Notes: generated by a model not told the origin, from the sequence alone. Counted from the first letter of the stretch, positions 1-8,947 are shown. The stretch: 64,000 nucleotides of DNA from Bacteroidota bacterium (GCA_023387965.1 JAEWHE010000014.1:248001-312000), one strand, 5' to 3'. Numbers and translations: made by a program.

Positions 1-2505
1 CCTGATGGAGCAGATTGGAATTATGGATTTTGCTTCGCTTCGCCTACAATTAGATCGCTCTCTTGTGCGGCTCCTGCTAATTTAGCTGTCACAGCAAATT
101 CTATTACTTCTACAAATGTTAACATCGAGTGGACCGCTGTGACTGGTATTACAGGTTTTGAATATGTTTTAGATAACGTGAGTACGGATCCGGCTGGTGC
201 TGGAACTGCGATCGCAGCGAACACATATTCGAGAACTGATCTCACACCTTTAACGCAATATTATTTTCACGTAAGAACCGTATGTACATCTGGATTGAGT
301 CCTTGGAGAACAATTACTTTTACAACATTGGCAGCACCTCCAGCTAATGACGAATGCGCAGCTGCTGTATCCCTTACGCCAAATGCTGATTTACTATGTG
401 GATCAGTAGTAGCTGGAACAGTCGCCGGAGCAACGGATTCTGGCGAACCTAATAATGGAGTAGGAACGCCTGATGACGATGTTTGGTATTCTTTTGTAGC
501 AACAGCAACAACACATAGAGTTTCTTTATTGAACGTTACGGGATCACCAACTGATCTTGTTCATGAAGTTTTAGAAGGAACTTGTGGAGGTGGATTAATA
601 AGCCTTAATGTTTCGGATGCCGATACAAGTAATGTTTCTGGACTTTTAGTCGGTACTACTTATTATGTAAGAGTATTTACTTATACTTCAGGAAGTACTA
701 ACACGACAAATTTTGATATTTGCATTGGAACTTTTCCACCACCACCAGCTAATGATAGCTGTGCTGGAGCGGTTGTGTTTTTATCCAACAATGATGGTAC
801 TTGTACCAACAACGTTTCAGGAACTTTGGCTTCAGCCACAGATTCAGGTGAAGGCGATAACGGAGCCGGAACTCCAAATGACGATGTTTGGTTTCAATTT
901 GTGGCTACTGCAACAGATCATCAAATTAGAATTACAAATGTACAATCGACACCAACAGATCTTGTTCACGAAGTTCTCGAAGGAACATGTGGTGGCGGAT
1001 TAGTTAGTCTTTCTGTAAGCGACCCTAATACCAGTATGGTTTCTGGATTGGTTGTTGGAAATTCTTATTATGTGAGAGTATTTAGCTATTCAGCCGATGC
1101 TGGTGCAACTACCACCTTTGATTTATGCGTATCAACCCCACCAGTTGGATCAGTTTGCGAAAACCCAATTGTGGTTTCAGGGTTGCCATATACTACAACT
1201 GATAATACTAGTGCCTACGGAAATGATTACAATTTCCCTGATGGAGGTGATTCGGGATGTTCCGCAACTTCCAATTATTACCTTAACGGAGATGATGTGG
1301 TTTACGCATATACCCCTGCAACTGATCAATCAATTAATATCAGAATCCCTAACGCTGTGGGTTGGTCTGGTATGTTGGTTTACACTGATTGTTCTGACAT
1401 TGGAACTGGTGCAATCGCTTGTGCATCTAGCGGTTCTTCAGGAGATCGTGAAATCAATGAATTAAGTGTTGTTGCTGGTACAACTTATTACATCGTAATT
1501 TCGACTTGGCCGTCACCGGATAATTTCGCATATACTTTGAATATTACTCAAAATACTTGTGTAAATTCTACCGTAACATTTTCTACAACAAGTAATTGCG
1601 CAACCTCACCTGATTTCTTTGTGAATGCTAACCTTACTAGTTTAGGATCTGCAACTTCATTAACTTTAAGTGACAACCAATCTAGTCCTACACAAAACGT
1701 AACTGCAATTGGTTCTGCTCAATTTGGTCCTTATCCAGTAGGAACGAATGTTGTGATTACTGTTACAAATGATCAAGATGCAAATTGTGTAGTAACTAGT
1801 ACAAACCAAACTATTGTAGCTTGTCCTCCAGCTAATGATTTATGCGCAAATGCAATTCCGTTAACTCCAGGAGCTTTGATTTCGTCAAATCCAGTAGTCG
1901 GAACAAATTTAGGAGCACTTATAGACAGTGCTGATCCTATCCCAACTTGCGATGCTTTTGATTTTGCAAATTCTGGTAAAGATGTTTGGTATTCTGTAGT
2001 TGTTCCCGCTTCTGGAAATTTAACTGTAGAAACTGCTACCGTTGCAGGAACAACATTAACCGATACAGGTGTTCAGGTTTATTCTGGAACTTGTGGAAAT
2101 ATTACCTCAATCATGTGTAATGCTGATGAAGGCGAAGGTAATTTCTCAAAAGTGGTAATGACAGGATTAACAGCGTCTGAAACTTTGTTAGTGAGAGTTT
2201 GGGGTTACAGTGGAACCGCTGGACAATTCCAAATTTCTGCTTACGATGCTTCGTTGTCTAACGAAAAATTTGATTTGTCTTCATTCAGAGCTTATCCAAA
2301 CCCGGTTAAAGATATTTTAAATCTTTCTTACACCGAAAATATCACCGAAGCTTCTGTATTTAATCTTTTAGGACAACAAGTTTTGAACAAAAAATTAAAC
2401 GCAAATACTGCTCAGCTTGATATGTCACAATTGCCACATGGAACCTATCTTGTTAAAGTAAATGTTGATGGAGCAATTAAAACAATAAAAGTGATTAAAG
2501 AATAG
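1..2505 (+). CDS. T9SS-sorted secreted repeat protein (5' truncated)
   Basis: The frame is open from the first base, so the N-terminus lies outside the window; 834 residues are visible. Order: end of an upstream domain, an FN3-like domain (about residues 20-107), two adjacent near-identical Cys-containing beta modules of about 135 residues (from about 113 and 248; shared landmarks PANDxC, DDVW, LVHEVLEGTCGGG, YYVRVF), an unrelated Cys-rich stretch, a third diverged module (from about 609), and a C-terminal type A sorting domain of the type IX secretion system (YPNPVKD, GQQVLNK, LPHGTYLVKV). The family predicts export through the T9SS and surface attachment or release. The function of the modules, perhaps adhesion or carbohydrate binding, is inference. 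A rho-independent terminator follows. Confidence 0.9.
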   Translation, partial: PDGADWNYGFCFASPTIRSLSCAAPANLAVTANSITSTNVNIEWTAVTGITGFEYVLDNVSTDPAGAGTAIAANTYSRTDLTPLTQYYFHVRTVCTSGLSPWRTITFTTLAAPPANDECAAAVSLTPNADLLCGSVVAGTVAGATDSGEPNNGVGTPDDDVWYSFVATATTHRVSLLNVTGSPTDLVHEVLEGTCGGGLISLNVSDADTSNVSGLLVGTTYYVRVFTYTSGSTNTTNFDICIGTFPPPPANDSCAGAVVFLSNNDGTCTNNVSGTLASATDSGEGDNGAGTPNDDVWFQFVATATDHQIRITNVQSTPTDLVHEVLEGTCGGGLVSLSVSDPNTSMVSGLVVGNSYYVRVFSYSADAGATTTFDLCVSTPPVGSVCENPIVVSGLPYTTTDNTSAYGNDYNFPDGGDSGCSATSNYYLNGDDVVYAYTPATDQSINIRIPNAVGWSGMLVYTDCSDIGTGAIACASSGSSGDREINELSVVAGTTYYIVISTWPSPDNFAYTLNITQNTCVNSTVTFSTTSNCATSPDFFVNANLTSLGSATSLTLSDNQSSPTQNVTAIGSAQFGPYPVGTNVVITVTNDQDANCVVTSTNQTIVACPPANDLCANAIPLTPGALISSNPVVGTNLGALIDSADPIPTCDAFDFANSGKDVWYSVVVPASGNLTVETATVAGTTLTDTGVQVYSGTCGNITSIMCNADEGEGNFSKVVMTGLTASETLLVRVWGYSGTAGQFQISAYDASLSNEKFDLSSFRAYPNPVKDILNLSYTENITEASVFNLLGQQVLNKKLNANTAQLDMSQLPHGTYLVKVNVDGAIKTIKVIKE
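337..1137 (+). repeat. Two tandem coding repeats of about 400 bp
   Basis: Two consecutive 405-bp modules (337-741 and 742 to about 1137) encode closely similar protein domains and share long identical DNA words; the PANDxC entry codons are exactly 405 bases apart. A third, more diverged copy starts near 1825. The high similarity suggests recent duplication or gene conversion. Confidence 0.8.
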
Positions 2506-2540
2506 TTTTTTTAAATTTAAATTAGATTAATAGGAGAGAA

Positions 2541-2568
2541 CCATCCCCATTTCGGGATGGTTTTTTTT
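2541..2568 (+). terminator. Rho-independent terminator
   Basis: Stem CCATCCC / GGGATGG with a 6-base loop, followed by eight T, 36 bases after the stop of the secreted repeat protein. Confidence 0.9.
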
Positions 2569-2580
2569 ATGCCGAATCAG

Positions 2581-2588
2581 TATCTTTG
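2581..2588 (+). promoter_or_regulatory. Bacteroidetes -7 element for the glycosyltransferase
   Basis: TATCTTTG fits TAnnTTTG. It contains the TTG (2586) that could be mistaken for a start codon, so the ATG at 2604 is the better start. Confidence 0.6.
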
Positions 2589-2603
2589 TTAAAATTTTTA
2601 AAC

Positions 2604-3596
2604 ATGTATTTTTCTTTTATCATTCCGGTTTTCAATCGTCCGGACGAAATTGATGAATTATTGCAGAGTCTCACCACCCAAACTTATTCAAAACCTTTTG
2701 AAATTGTGGTGGTCGAAGATGGCTCTACCATTTCCTGCGAAAGTGTAATTCAAAAATATCCTCAGCTCAATATTTCTTATTATTACAAAAAAAATTCGGG
2801 TCCAGGAGATTCCCGTAATTTTGGAATGCGTGTTGCCAAAGGAAAATACTTCTTGATTTTAGATTCCGATTGTATTTTGCCCGAAAATTATCTTGCAGAA
2901 GCTGAAATAGCTTTGGAAAAAAACTACGTGGAATGCTTCGGTGGTCCGGATAAAGCACTCGATAGTTTTTCTGATTTGCAAAAAGCGATAAACTTTACTA
3001 TGACTTCTTTTCTCACTACAGGAGGCGTTCGAGGTGGTTCGGAAAAAATTGGAAAATTTCAACCCAGAAGTTTTAATATGGGGCTTTCCGCAAAAGCATT
3101 CCTGGCAAGTGGCGGATTCGGAAACATTCATCCGGGCGAAGATCCAGATTTGTCCATCAGACTTTGGGAAATGGGTTTTGAAACAAAACTTTTTCCTGAA
3201 GTTTTTGTGTACCATAAAAGACGAATCAATTGGGACAAATTTCAAATACAAGTCAATAAGTTTGGCAAAGCAAGACCTATCTTAAACAGTTGGTATCCAA
3301 AATATAGCAAACTCACTTTTTTCTTTCCATCGCTTTTTATTTTGGGATTCGCGTTTTCAGTAATCATGGCAATTTTCGGAATTTATTTTTTCCTCGGTTG
3401 TTATTTGGCTTATTTTTTAATTCTTTGGACAACCGCCGTGTTACAAACCAATTTAAAAATCGGAACATTTGCGGTTCAAGCTGCGGTTGTTCAGTTTTAT
3501 GGCTACGGAACTGGTTTTTTAAAATCTTTTTACAAAATAAATTTGCGTAAGCAAAAACCTCAAGAAGTTTTCCCCGAACTATTTTTTAAAAAATAA
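2604..3596 (+). CDS. Family 2 glycosyltransferase, membrane-anchored
   Basis: Inverting GT-A glycosyltransferase that probably adds a sugar from a nucleotide sugar to a lipid-linked or surface glycan. The N-terminus has the GT2 start (SFIIPVFNRPDEI), the nucleotide-binding VVVEDGS and the metal-binding acidic motif LDSDC near residue 90; GEDPDLSIRLWEMGF matches the acceptor-side ED motif. The last ~90 residues hold two or three membrane helices, so the enzyme sits on the inner membrane. ATG 2604 is preferred over TTG 2586, which lies inside the promoter. The stop is two bases before coaE, so the two are probably co-transcribed. Donor and acceptor cannot be read from the sequence. Confidence 0.85.
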   Translation: MYFSFIIPVFNRPDEIDELLQSLTTQTYSKPFEIVVVEDGSTISCESVIQKYPQLNISYYYKKNSGPGDSRNFGMRVAKGKYFLILDSDCILPENYLAEAEIALEKNYVECFGGPDKALDSFSDLQKAINFTMTSFLTTGGVRGGSEKIGKFQPRSFNMGLSAKAFLASGGFGNIHPGEDPDLSIRLWEMGFETKLFPEVFVYHKRRINWDKFQIQVNKFGKARPILNSWYPKYSKLTFFFPSLFILGFAFSVIMAIFGIYFFLGCYLAYFLILWTTAVLQTNLKIGTFAVQAAVVQFYGYGTGFLKSFYKINLRKQKPQEVFPELFFKK

Positions 3597-3598
3597 AA

Positions 3599-4174
3599 AT
3601 GACAAAAATTATAGGATTAACCGGAGGAATTGGAAGCGGCAAAAGCACCGTTGCCAAACATTATGCTTCACTTGGGATTCCTGTTTATATTGCCGATGAT
3701 GAAGCCCGCAAGCTAATGAACACCGAAAAAATCATTGGCAAGATTATTGATGTTTTTGGAGAAGAAATAATTTCAGAAGGAAAAATCAATCGAAAAAAAT
3801 TATCTGAAATTGTCTTTCAACAACCACCGTTGCTCGATAAACTCAATTCCATTGTTCACCCCGAAGTCCATCTTCATTTCCAAAATTGGGTTAAAAAGCA
3901 CCACGAGTTTCCCTTTGTAGTCAAAGAAGCGGCCATTTTATTTGAAAGTGGAAGTTACAAAGATTGCGACAAAGTCATTTTGGTTACAGCTCCAAAAAGT
4001 ATTCGGATAGCACGAGTAATGAACCGTGACAAGGTTTCGGAGGAAGCTGTATTGAAGCGAATGAATCAGCAATGGACGGAAGAAAAAAAAATTGAGTTTA
4101 GTGATTTCGTGATTCACAATATTAATTTGCAAGAAACTTTGCGAAATTCTGAAAGAATACTTTCATTATTATAA
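3599..4174 (+). CDS. coaE: Dephospho-CoA kinase
   Basis: Last step of coenzyme A synthesis: phosphorylates the ribose 3'-hydroxyl of dephospho-CoA with ATP in the cytoplasm. 191 residues, a normal length. The P-loop GGIGSGKST is at about residues 9-17, followed by the substrate region IADDEARKL, the lid-type VHPEVH and KEAAILFESG, and the arginine-bearing RVMNRDKVS. Translation starts two bases after the glycosyltransferase stop. About 80 bases with a promoter separate it from the downstream histidine kinase. Confidence 0.95.
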   Translation: MTKIIGLTGGIGSGKSTVAKHYASLGIPVYIADDEARKLMNTEKIIGKIIDVFGEEIISEGKINRKKLSEIVFQQPPLLDKLNSIVHPEVHLHFQNWVKKHHEFPFVVKEAAILFESGSYKDCDKVILVTAPKSIRIARVMNRDKVSEEAVLKRMNQQWTEEKKIEFSDFVIHNINLQETLRNSERILSLL

Positions 4175-4217
4175 AATCTGTAAAATAAGTATCAGATGTT
4201 AATGTTTGGTTAATGTA

Positions 4218-4249
4218 TTGATGCTTTAAATGTTAAAATGTTAATTTTG
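4218..4249 (+). promoter_or_regulatory. Promoter of the two-component operon
   Basis: TTG at 4218-4220, a 21-base spacer, then TAATTTTG (TAnnTTTG type) at 4242-4249. The ATG at 4255 is only five bases further on, so the mRNA may be leaderless or nearly so. Confidence 0.55.
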
Positions 4250-4254
4250 AGACG

Positions 4255-5844
4255 ATGAATAAAACGTTATTTCGTTTACTGGTTTTGCTGATGAGTCTTT
4301 CCCTTATTGGGATTATCTTGGTGCAATTGTATTTAATTTATACTTCGTTTAAAAATAATGAAGAACAATTTAAATATCATGTACAACAGGTAATTGGTAA
4401 TGTTTCGGAAAAAATGAAACAGCAAGAAGCCTACAACTACATCAGTCAATACAGAGTATTAAAGGATAGTATTGGAAAAACACCAGATAAAAGCCAATTG
4501 CTTGATTTTTATTTGGTACAAAAAAACAAGGCTACTAACGAAACTGTCATTTATTCAAGCAATATTGTGGCAGAAGATTATAACGTGAATCTGTCGTTCT
4601 TTGATAAAAAATCTAAAGATTCGGTTGCAAAAATACCCGGATTTACCGCCAAAAGACGAACCGAAATTTATTCTGGAAACAGAATTGATAACTCGTCGAT
4701 TGTGAGAAATACGACACCAGATATCACCATTGAAAAATCTGGTAATATTGAAATACTCGAAAATGCGCAGTTTGAAATGTTTTTAAAAGACATTGCCGAA
4801 ACCAAACCGCTCAAAGATCGTATATCAAAAGAAAGATTACAACGAATGCTTGAAGATGAACTCAAGCAATACGAAGTGAAAACGCCGTTTGAATTCGGAA
4901 TTTACAGCGATGGATTAGCAACAAAAATTAAATCGGAAAATTTTACGTTCGACAAAGCGTCAACCTTTCAAACCCCGATTTTCGTGGACAACGAAGGTAA
5001 TAGTAAATACCAACTGTTAGTTTCGTTCCCGGAGAAAAAGAAATTTTTGTTCACGGATTTGGTCGGGATTACAATTTTGTCCATCACATTCACGCTAATC
5101 ATCATCATCGCATACGCAAGTGCGTTGAACCAATTGATCAAACAACGTCAGATTTCGGAAATCAAAACCGATTTCATTAATAACATGACGCACGAATTCA
5201 AAACACCTATTGCAACCATTAACCTTGCTCTCGATGCTATCAAAAGCCCGAAAGTAATTGACGACAAAGAAAAAATATTCCGATACCTACAAATGATTCG
5301 CGACGAAAACAAGCGTATGCATGCACAAGTCGAAAACGTATTGAGAATATCAAAACTCGAGAAAAAAGAACTCGAAATAAATAAAGAACCATTTGACGTT
5401 CATAATGTTATTGAAGATGCTGTGGAACACGTAGCCCTTATCATAGAAGATAGACAAGGAACCATTACCACACATTTCGATGCCGCGAGAACAACAACAT
5501 TGGTAAACGAAGTACACTTTACAAACGTAATTGTAAACGTACTTGACAATGCCATAAAATATTCGCCTGAAGCCCCAATTATTGATGTTTACACAGAAAA
5601 TGTAAAAGATTTTGTGCTCATCAAAGTAAAAGACCAAGGGCAAGGCATGAGCAAAACCGCTCAAAAAAGAGTGTTCGAAAAATTTTACAGAGAACACACC
5701 GGCGACCGCCACGACGTAAAAGGACATGGACTTGGTCTCGCCTATGTAAAAAGAATTATTGACGACCACAACGGTCAAATATTTGTAGAAAGCGAAAAAG
5801 GGAAGGGTAGCACCTTCATAATAAAATTACCACTAATAAATTAA
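4255..5844 (+). CDS. Sensor histidine kinase (OmpR-pair type)
   Basis: Membrane sensor kinase of 529 residues. Membrane segments at about 7-29 and 265-290 enclose a periplasmic sensor of ~235 residues with no recognisable domain. The cytoplasmic part has a HisKA domain with the phosphoacceptor His in NMTHEFKTP, then HATPase_c motifs: N-box NVLDNAIKYS, G1 DQGQGMS, F-box VFEKFYR, G2 GHGLGLAYV. The partner response regulator starts three bases after the stop, so the two form one operon. The arrangement resembles RprX-type kinases of Bacteroides, but the signal is unknown. Confidence 0.92.
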   Translation: MNKTLFRLLVLLMSLSLIGIILVQLYLIYTSFKNNEEQFKYHVQQVIGNVSEKMKQQEAYNYISQYRVLKDSIGKTPDKSQLLDFYLVQKNKATNETVIYSSNIVAEDYNVNLSFFDKKSKDSVAKIPGFTAKRRTEIYSGNRIDNSSIVRNTTPDITIEKSGNIEILENAQFEMFLKDIAETKPLKDRISKERLQRMLEDELKQYEVKTPFEFGIYSDGLATKIKSENFTFDKASTFQTPIFVDNEGNSKYQLLVSFPEKKKFLFTDLVGITILSITFTLIIIIAYASALNQLIKQRQISEIKTDFINNMTHEFKTPIATINLALDAIKSPKVIDDKEKIFRYLQMIRDENKRMHAQVENVLRISKLEKKELEINKEPFDVHNVIEDAVEHVALIIEDRQGTITTHFDAARTTTLVNEVHFTNVIVNVLDNAIKYSPEAPIIDVYTENVKDFVLIKVKDQGQGMSKTAQKRVFEKFYREHTGDRHDVKGHGLGLAYVKRIIDDHNGQIFVESEKGKGSTFIIKLPLIN

Positions 5845-5847
5845 GCT

Positions 5848-6561
5848 ATGGAAAATGTAAACAAGAAAATCCTTTTAGTTGAAGACGACCCGAACTTCGG
5901 CTCAATCCTCAAAGACTATCTTAGTTTGAACGATTTTGATGTTACTTTGGCTAAAAACGGAATGGAAGGTTTCGAGAAATTCAAAAAAGACACCTTTGAT
6001 TTGTGCATCCTCGACGTAATGATGCCTTACAAAGACGGATATACTTTAGCAAAAGAAATCAGAGAAAAAAACAAAGACATTCCATTGATCTTCCTTACCG
6101 CAAAATCAATGAAAGAAGACGTCTTGAAAGGCTACAAAGTTGGAGCAGACGACTATTTGAACAAACCTTTCGATTCCGAAGTTTTGCTCATGAAAATCAA
6201 AGCCATCATCCAGAGAAAAGCTTCTGATAGCAAAACCGACAACACCAAGTTCGAGTTTCAAATTGGGAACTTCCATCTCAACTCAAAACTTCGTTTCCTT
6301 ACCTATAAAAATGACGAGCCAATCAAGCTTTCGCCAAAAGAAAACGAACTACTCAAAATGCTCGCGCTTCACGAAAACGACCTGATGCCGAGAGAGTTAG
6401 CACTTACAAAAATTTGGAGAGACGACAACTATTTCACCTCAAGAAGTATGGACGTTTACATCGCCAAATTGCGTAAATACCTAAAAGCCGACGAAGATGT
6501 AGAAATCCTCAATATCCACGGCGAAGGTTTCAGACTCGTAATAAAAAATAAAGCAGAATAA
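5848..6561 (+). CDS. OmpR/PhoB-family response regulator
   Basis: 237-residue DNA-binding response regulator. The receiver domain has the acidic pocket VEDDP, phosphoacceptor Asp56 in ILDVMMP, the switch Thr in LTAKS and the conserved Lys in NKPF. A linker leads to a winged-helix Trans_reg_C domain (SPKENELLKMLALHEN to the wing IHGEGFRL). It is surely the partner of the kinase ending three bases upstream. Regulated genes are unknown. A rho-independent terminator follows six bases after the stop. Confidence 0.93.
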   Translation: MENVNKKILLVEDDPNFGSILKDYLSLNDFDVTLAKNGMEGFEKFKKDTFDLCILDVMMPYKDGYTLAKEIREKNKDIPLIFLTAKSMKEDVLKGYKVGADDYLNKPFDSEVLLMKIKAIIQRKASDSKTDNTKFEFQIGNFHLNSKLRFLTYKNDEPIKLSPKENELLKMLALHENDLMPRELALTKIWRDDNYFTSRSMDVYIAKLRKYLKADEDVEILNIHGEGFRLVIKNKAE

Positions 6562-6566
6562 ACACG

Positions 6567-6594
6567 AAGCTTCGGGAAACCGGAGCTTTTTTTT
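6567..6594 (+). terminator. Rho-independent terminator
   Basis: Stem AAGCTTCGG / CCGGAGCTT (one G-T pair), GAAA tetraloop, then a run of eight T. It closes the two-component operon. Confidence 0.9.
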
Positions 6595-6602
6595 GTTTTT
6601 TT

Positions 6603-6746
6603 GGGAGCTAATCCGGCTTTCCGCTTCAAGTTTTTTTTCAAACCTCCTTTTTTGCACGACTAAAAAGGAGCTTCCTTCGGTCGCTCTTTTTAGCCGGCAA
6701 AAAATGTCGGTTTTTCAAAAAAGCTTTCCGCTGCAATCCGGGCTAT
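6603..6746 (+). repeat. Dispersed intergenic element, copy A
   Basis: 144-bp non-coding element starting GGAGCTAATCCGGC and ending CAATCCGGGCTAT. The word GCTTTCCGCTKCAA occurs at both ends in direct orientation (6615 and 6723). The interior can fold into a long interrupted hairpin (TTTTTTGC..TAAAAAG opposite CTTTTTA..GCAAAAAA). A near-full copy in inverse orientation lies at 9239-9392; two shorter relatives lie at 13685 and 56105. It opens the gene-free stretch 6595-7208. Confidence 0.8.
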
Positions 6747-6762
6747 TGGATTGTAGATTTAG

Positions 6763-6804
6763 GATTTTAGATTGATGATTTTAGATTGATGATTTTAGAT
6801 TGAA
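6763..6804 (+). repeat. Three 14-bp AT-rich tandem repeats
   Basis: GATTTTAGATTGAT repeated three times (last unit one change), directly after copy A. The same type of sequence, inverted, precedes copy B at about 9205-9236. Confidence 0.8.
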
Positions 6805-6842
6805 AGATTGAAAGATTTGAAAATTTTAAAAATCCTGTAATC

Positions 6843-7209
6843 TGTACCAAAAAATTCGTGCATTCGTGAAAAAAAACCAGAAGATTAGAATTTATAATTT
6901 CAGATTTTAATAATGAAGATTCAAAGATCGAAAATCCTAAAATCAAAATAATCTGTGGCAAAAAATTCGTGCACTCGTGGAAAAAAAACAGAAGATTAGA
7001 ATTTATAATTTCAGATTTTAATAGTGAAGATTTAAAGATCGAAAATCCTAAAATCAAAATAATCTGTGCCAAAAAATTCGTGCATTCGTGGAAAAAAACC
7101 AGAAGATTAGAATTTATAATTTCAGATTTTAATAGTGAAGATTTAAAGATCGAAAATCATAAAAATCCTGTAATCTGTGCCAAAAAATTCGTGCATTCGT
7201 GGCAAAAAC
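6843..7209. repeat. 111-bp tandem repeat, 3.3 units
   Basis: The word TTCGTGCAYTCGTG recurs at 6855, 6966, 7077 and 7188, exactly 111 bases apart. Units begin near 6843, 6954 and 7065, and a partial unit ends at 7209, at the stop codon of the acyl-ACP thioesterase. Because 111 is a multiple of three, reading frames run through the array, but they show no start signal and only simple AT-rich composition. I read it as non-coding. Confidence 0.85.
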
Positions 7210-7946
7210 TAAAATTCCAATTCCAATCCAAAACACGATTTCCCTTCTTTCTCAACCGAAAAAGTCATCTTATTTTTATCGGAAATTCCGGTTATAAAAA
7301 CTTCATCTTTTAACATCAGTTCCTTCATAAAATTCATGTCGATGGTTTTAATTTGCTGTTTCAAAATAATCTTAGGATCCAGCACGTCCAAAACCCATTC
7401 TAAATATTTCACATTATTCACGTGATTCACAATATCCAAATCAGAGAAGACTACTTTTCTTTCGCTCAAAATATTGGAATCTTTAGGTAAATCAATTTTT
7501 TTCACGCGTTCATGGGTAGAGAATTTTTCAGGAAATTTCTCAAAATGTTCGTGTGGCAAAGCCAAAGCTTCCGGACGACGCGTTTTTGTATTAAAAACCG
7601 CCCAAAAGGTTTCACAACCCACTAATTTTTTTTCGCCAAGCCAAACCTCCAAAGCCCTAACCGAACGAGAATTTTCCAGCGAAACAATCCAAGTTTTTAC
7701 AGTAATCTCGTCGCGCCACTTCGGTAACGAATAAATTTCCAAACGCATTCTGCTCATCACCCAAGCTTGGTTAAACGCTTGCATATCGGTAAAACTTATG
7801 CCGCCAACTTCCGCATGTTCGGCCGCGGTAAGTTGTAAAATATTGCACAATTCCGTGATTTTTAAAAAACCATTAGGCAAACACTGCGTAAAGTTAATTT
7901 CAAAATTGGTTTCGTGTATCGATGAAAAGTTTGGAGCAATTGGCAT
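7209..7946 (-). CDS. Acyl-ACP thioesterase
   Basis: Cytoplasmic hydrolase of 245 residues that releases free fatty acids from acyl carrier protein; FatA/FatB-like double hotdog fold. N-terminal hotdog: GFLKITELCNILQLTAAEH, then SRMRLEIYSLPKWRDEITVKT in pieces. The C-terminal hotdog has VFSDLDIVNHVNNVKYLEW, the region that carries the Asn/His catalytic residues in plant enzymes. The ATG at 7946 fits the family start. Its 3' end abuts the 111-bp repeat array and its 5' side follows miaA, with which it is bracketed by mirrored repeats. Confidence 0.9.
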   Translation of the reverse strand: MPIAPNFSSIHETNFEINFTQCLPNGFLKITELCNILQLTAAEHAEVGGISFTDMQAFNQAWVMSRMRLEIYSLPKWRDEITVKTWIVSLENSRSVRALEVWLGEKKLVGCETFWAVFNTKTRRPEALALPHEHFEKFPEKFSTHERVKKIDLPKDSNILSERKVVFSDLDIVNHVNNVKYLEWVLDVLDPKIILKQQIKTIDMNFMKELMLKDEVFITGISDKNKMTFSVEKEGKSCFGLELEF

Positions 7947-7991
7947 TTTCTAGTTTTGAATTATGAATTATGTTTGTAACTATCGACAATC

Positions 7992-8026
7992 TTGTCATCC
8001 TGACGAAGGAAGGATCTTTCAAGTGG
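7992..8026. repeat. REP-like word overlapping the miaA 3' end
   Basis: TTGTCATCCTGACGAAGGA followed by AGGATCTTTCAAGTGG is a dispersed intergenic word I recognise from many Bacteroidetes genomes. Here it supplies the TGA stop of miaA (8019-8021), so the last codons of miaA derive from the repeat. Confidence 0.5.
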
Positions 8027-8933
8027 ATAAGATTTTTTTAATTGTTTCCTCAACATCTGTCTTATAATCAAACCAAGTTACATCTTCGGTTCGTTTGAAC
8101 CATGTGAGTTGGCGTTTAGCAAAACGTCTTGTGTTTTTTTTAATTTCCTCTACGGCAAAATCCAAAGTGAATTCGCCATCAAAATAACCAAATAATTCCC
8201 GGTAACCTACGGTTTGCAAAGCGTTGAGGTTTTTGTGCGGATATAATTTTTTGGCTTCTTCCAAAAGCCCGCTTTGCATCATTAAATCCACTCGAAGGTT
8301 GATTCTGTCGTACATTTCTTGTCGTTCGGCTTCGAGACCGATAAGTATTGGCGTGAAATTTCGTTTGGATTTTTCCTGATTTAAAAATGAAGAATACGGT
8401 TTGCCGCTTCCCAAGCAAACTTCTACGAATCGCATCATTCGCTGTGGATTTTGTAGCGTTTGCGGATTTTCGGTTTTTATTTTTTGGAAATATTCGGGGT
8501 CTAATTCCTGTAGTTTTTGCTGGAGATATTCAAGTCCGAATTTTTCATAGTTAGAAATGACTTCCTCACGAACCAAATTTTCGATATCTGGAAAGCTGTC
8601 AAATCCTTTTAAAATGGCATCGACGTACAAACCAGAACCGCCAACGAGAATGACGTAATCATTTTTTTCAAATAATTCGTCAATTTTTGCCAAGGCTTCC
8701 CGCTCGAAATCACCCACGGAATATTTATCAAAAATCGATTTGTTCTGAATGAAATGATGTTTCGCTGACGCCAATTCTGCTGGAGATGGAACGGCAGTTC
8801 CAATTTCCATTTCTTTGAAAAATTGTCGGGAATCGCAGGAGATAATTTCGGCATTGAAATGATTGGCCAGTTTGATGGCTAATGCGGTTTTGCCAATGGC
8901 GGTTGGCCCGATGACTGTGATGAGTTTTTTCAT
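8019..8933 (-). CDS. miaA: tRNA dimethylallyltransferase
   Basis: Adds a dimethylallyl group to N6 of adenosine 37 in tRNAs that read codons starting with U. About 304 residues. P-loop VIGPTAIGKTALA, the substrate motif SCDSRQFFKEMEIGT, AKHHFIQ, VGGSGLYVDAIL and the tRNA-binding QTVGYRELFGYFDGE are all present. The start is the ATG at 8933: the TTG at 8942 lies within a TAACTTTG promoter element. The C-terminus ends inside a REP-like repeat. The nearest upstream gene on the same strand is the channel, but a 467-base repeat-filled gap separates them, so miaA has its own promoter. Confidence 0.93.
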   Translation of the reverse strand: MKKLITVIGPTAIGKTALAIKLANHFNAEIISCDSRQFFKEMEIGTAVPSPAELASAKHHFIQNKSIFDKYSVGDFEREALAKIDELFEKNDYVILVGGSGLYVDAILKGFDSFPDIENLVREEVISNYEKFGLEYLQQKLQELDPEYFQKIKTENPQTLQNPQRMMRFVEVCLGSGKPYSSFLNQEKSKRNFTPILIGLEAERQEMYDRINLRVDLMMQSGLLEEAKKLYPHKNLNALQTVGYRELFGYFDGEFTLDFAVEEIKKNTRRFAKRQLTWFKRTEDVTWFDYKTDVEETIKKILST

Positions 8934-8939
8934 TTGTAG

Positions 8940-8947
8940 CAAAGTTA
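8940..8947 (-). promoter_or_regulatory. -7 element of miaA
   Basis: TAACTTTG on the minus strand, only six bases before the ATG at 8933. It argues against the TTG at 8942 as start and suggests a very short or absent leader. Confidence 0.5.

Noticed and set aside
6843..7209. CRISPR-like array
   Set aside because: The repeated unit is 111 bases with no constant repeat plus variable spacer; similarity runs over the whole unit.
6767..7313. Open frames of 101 and 114 codons over the 111-bp repeats on both strands
   Set aside because: They exist because 111 is a multiple of three; no promoter, unlikely composition, and both strands are equally open.
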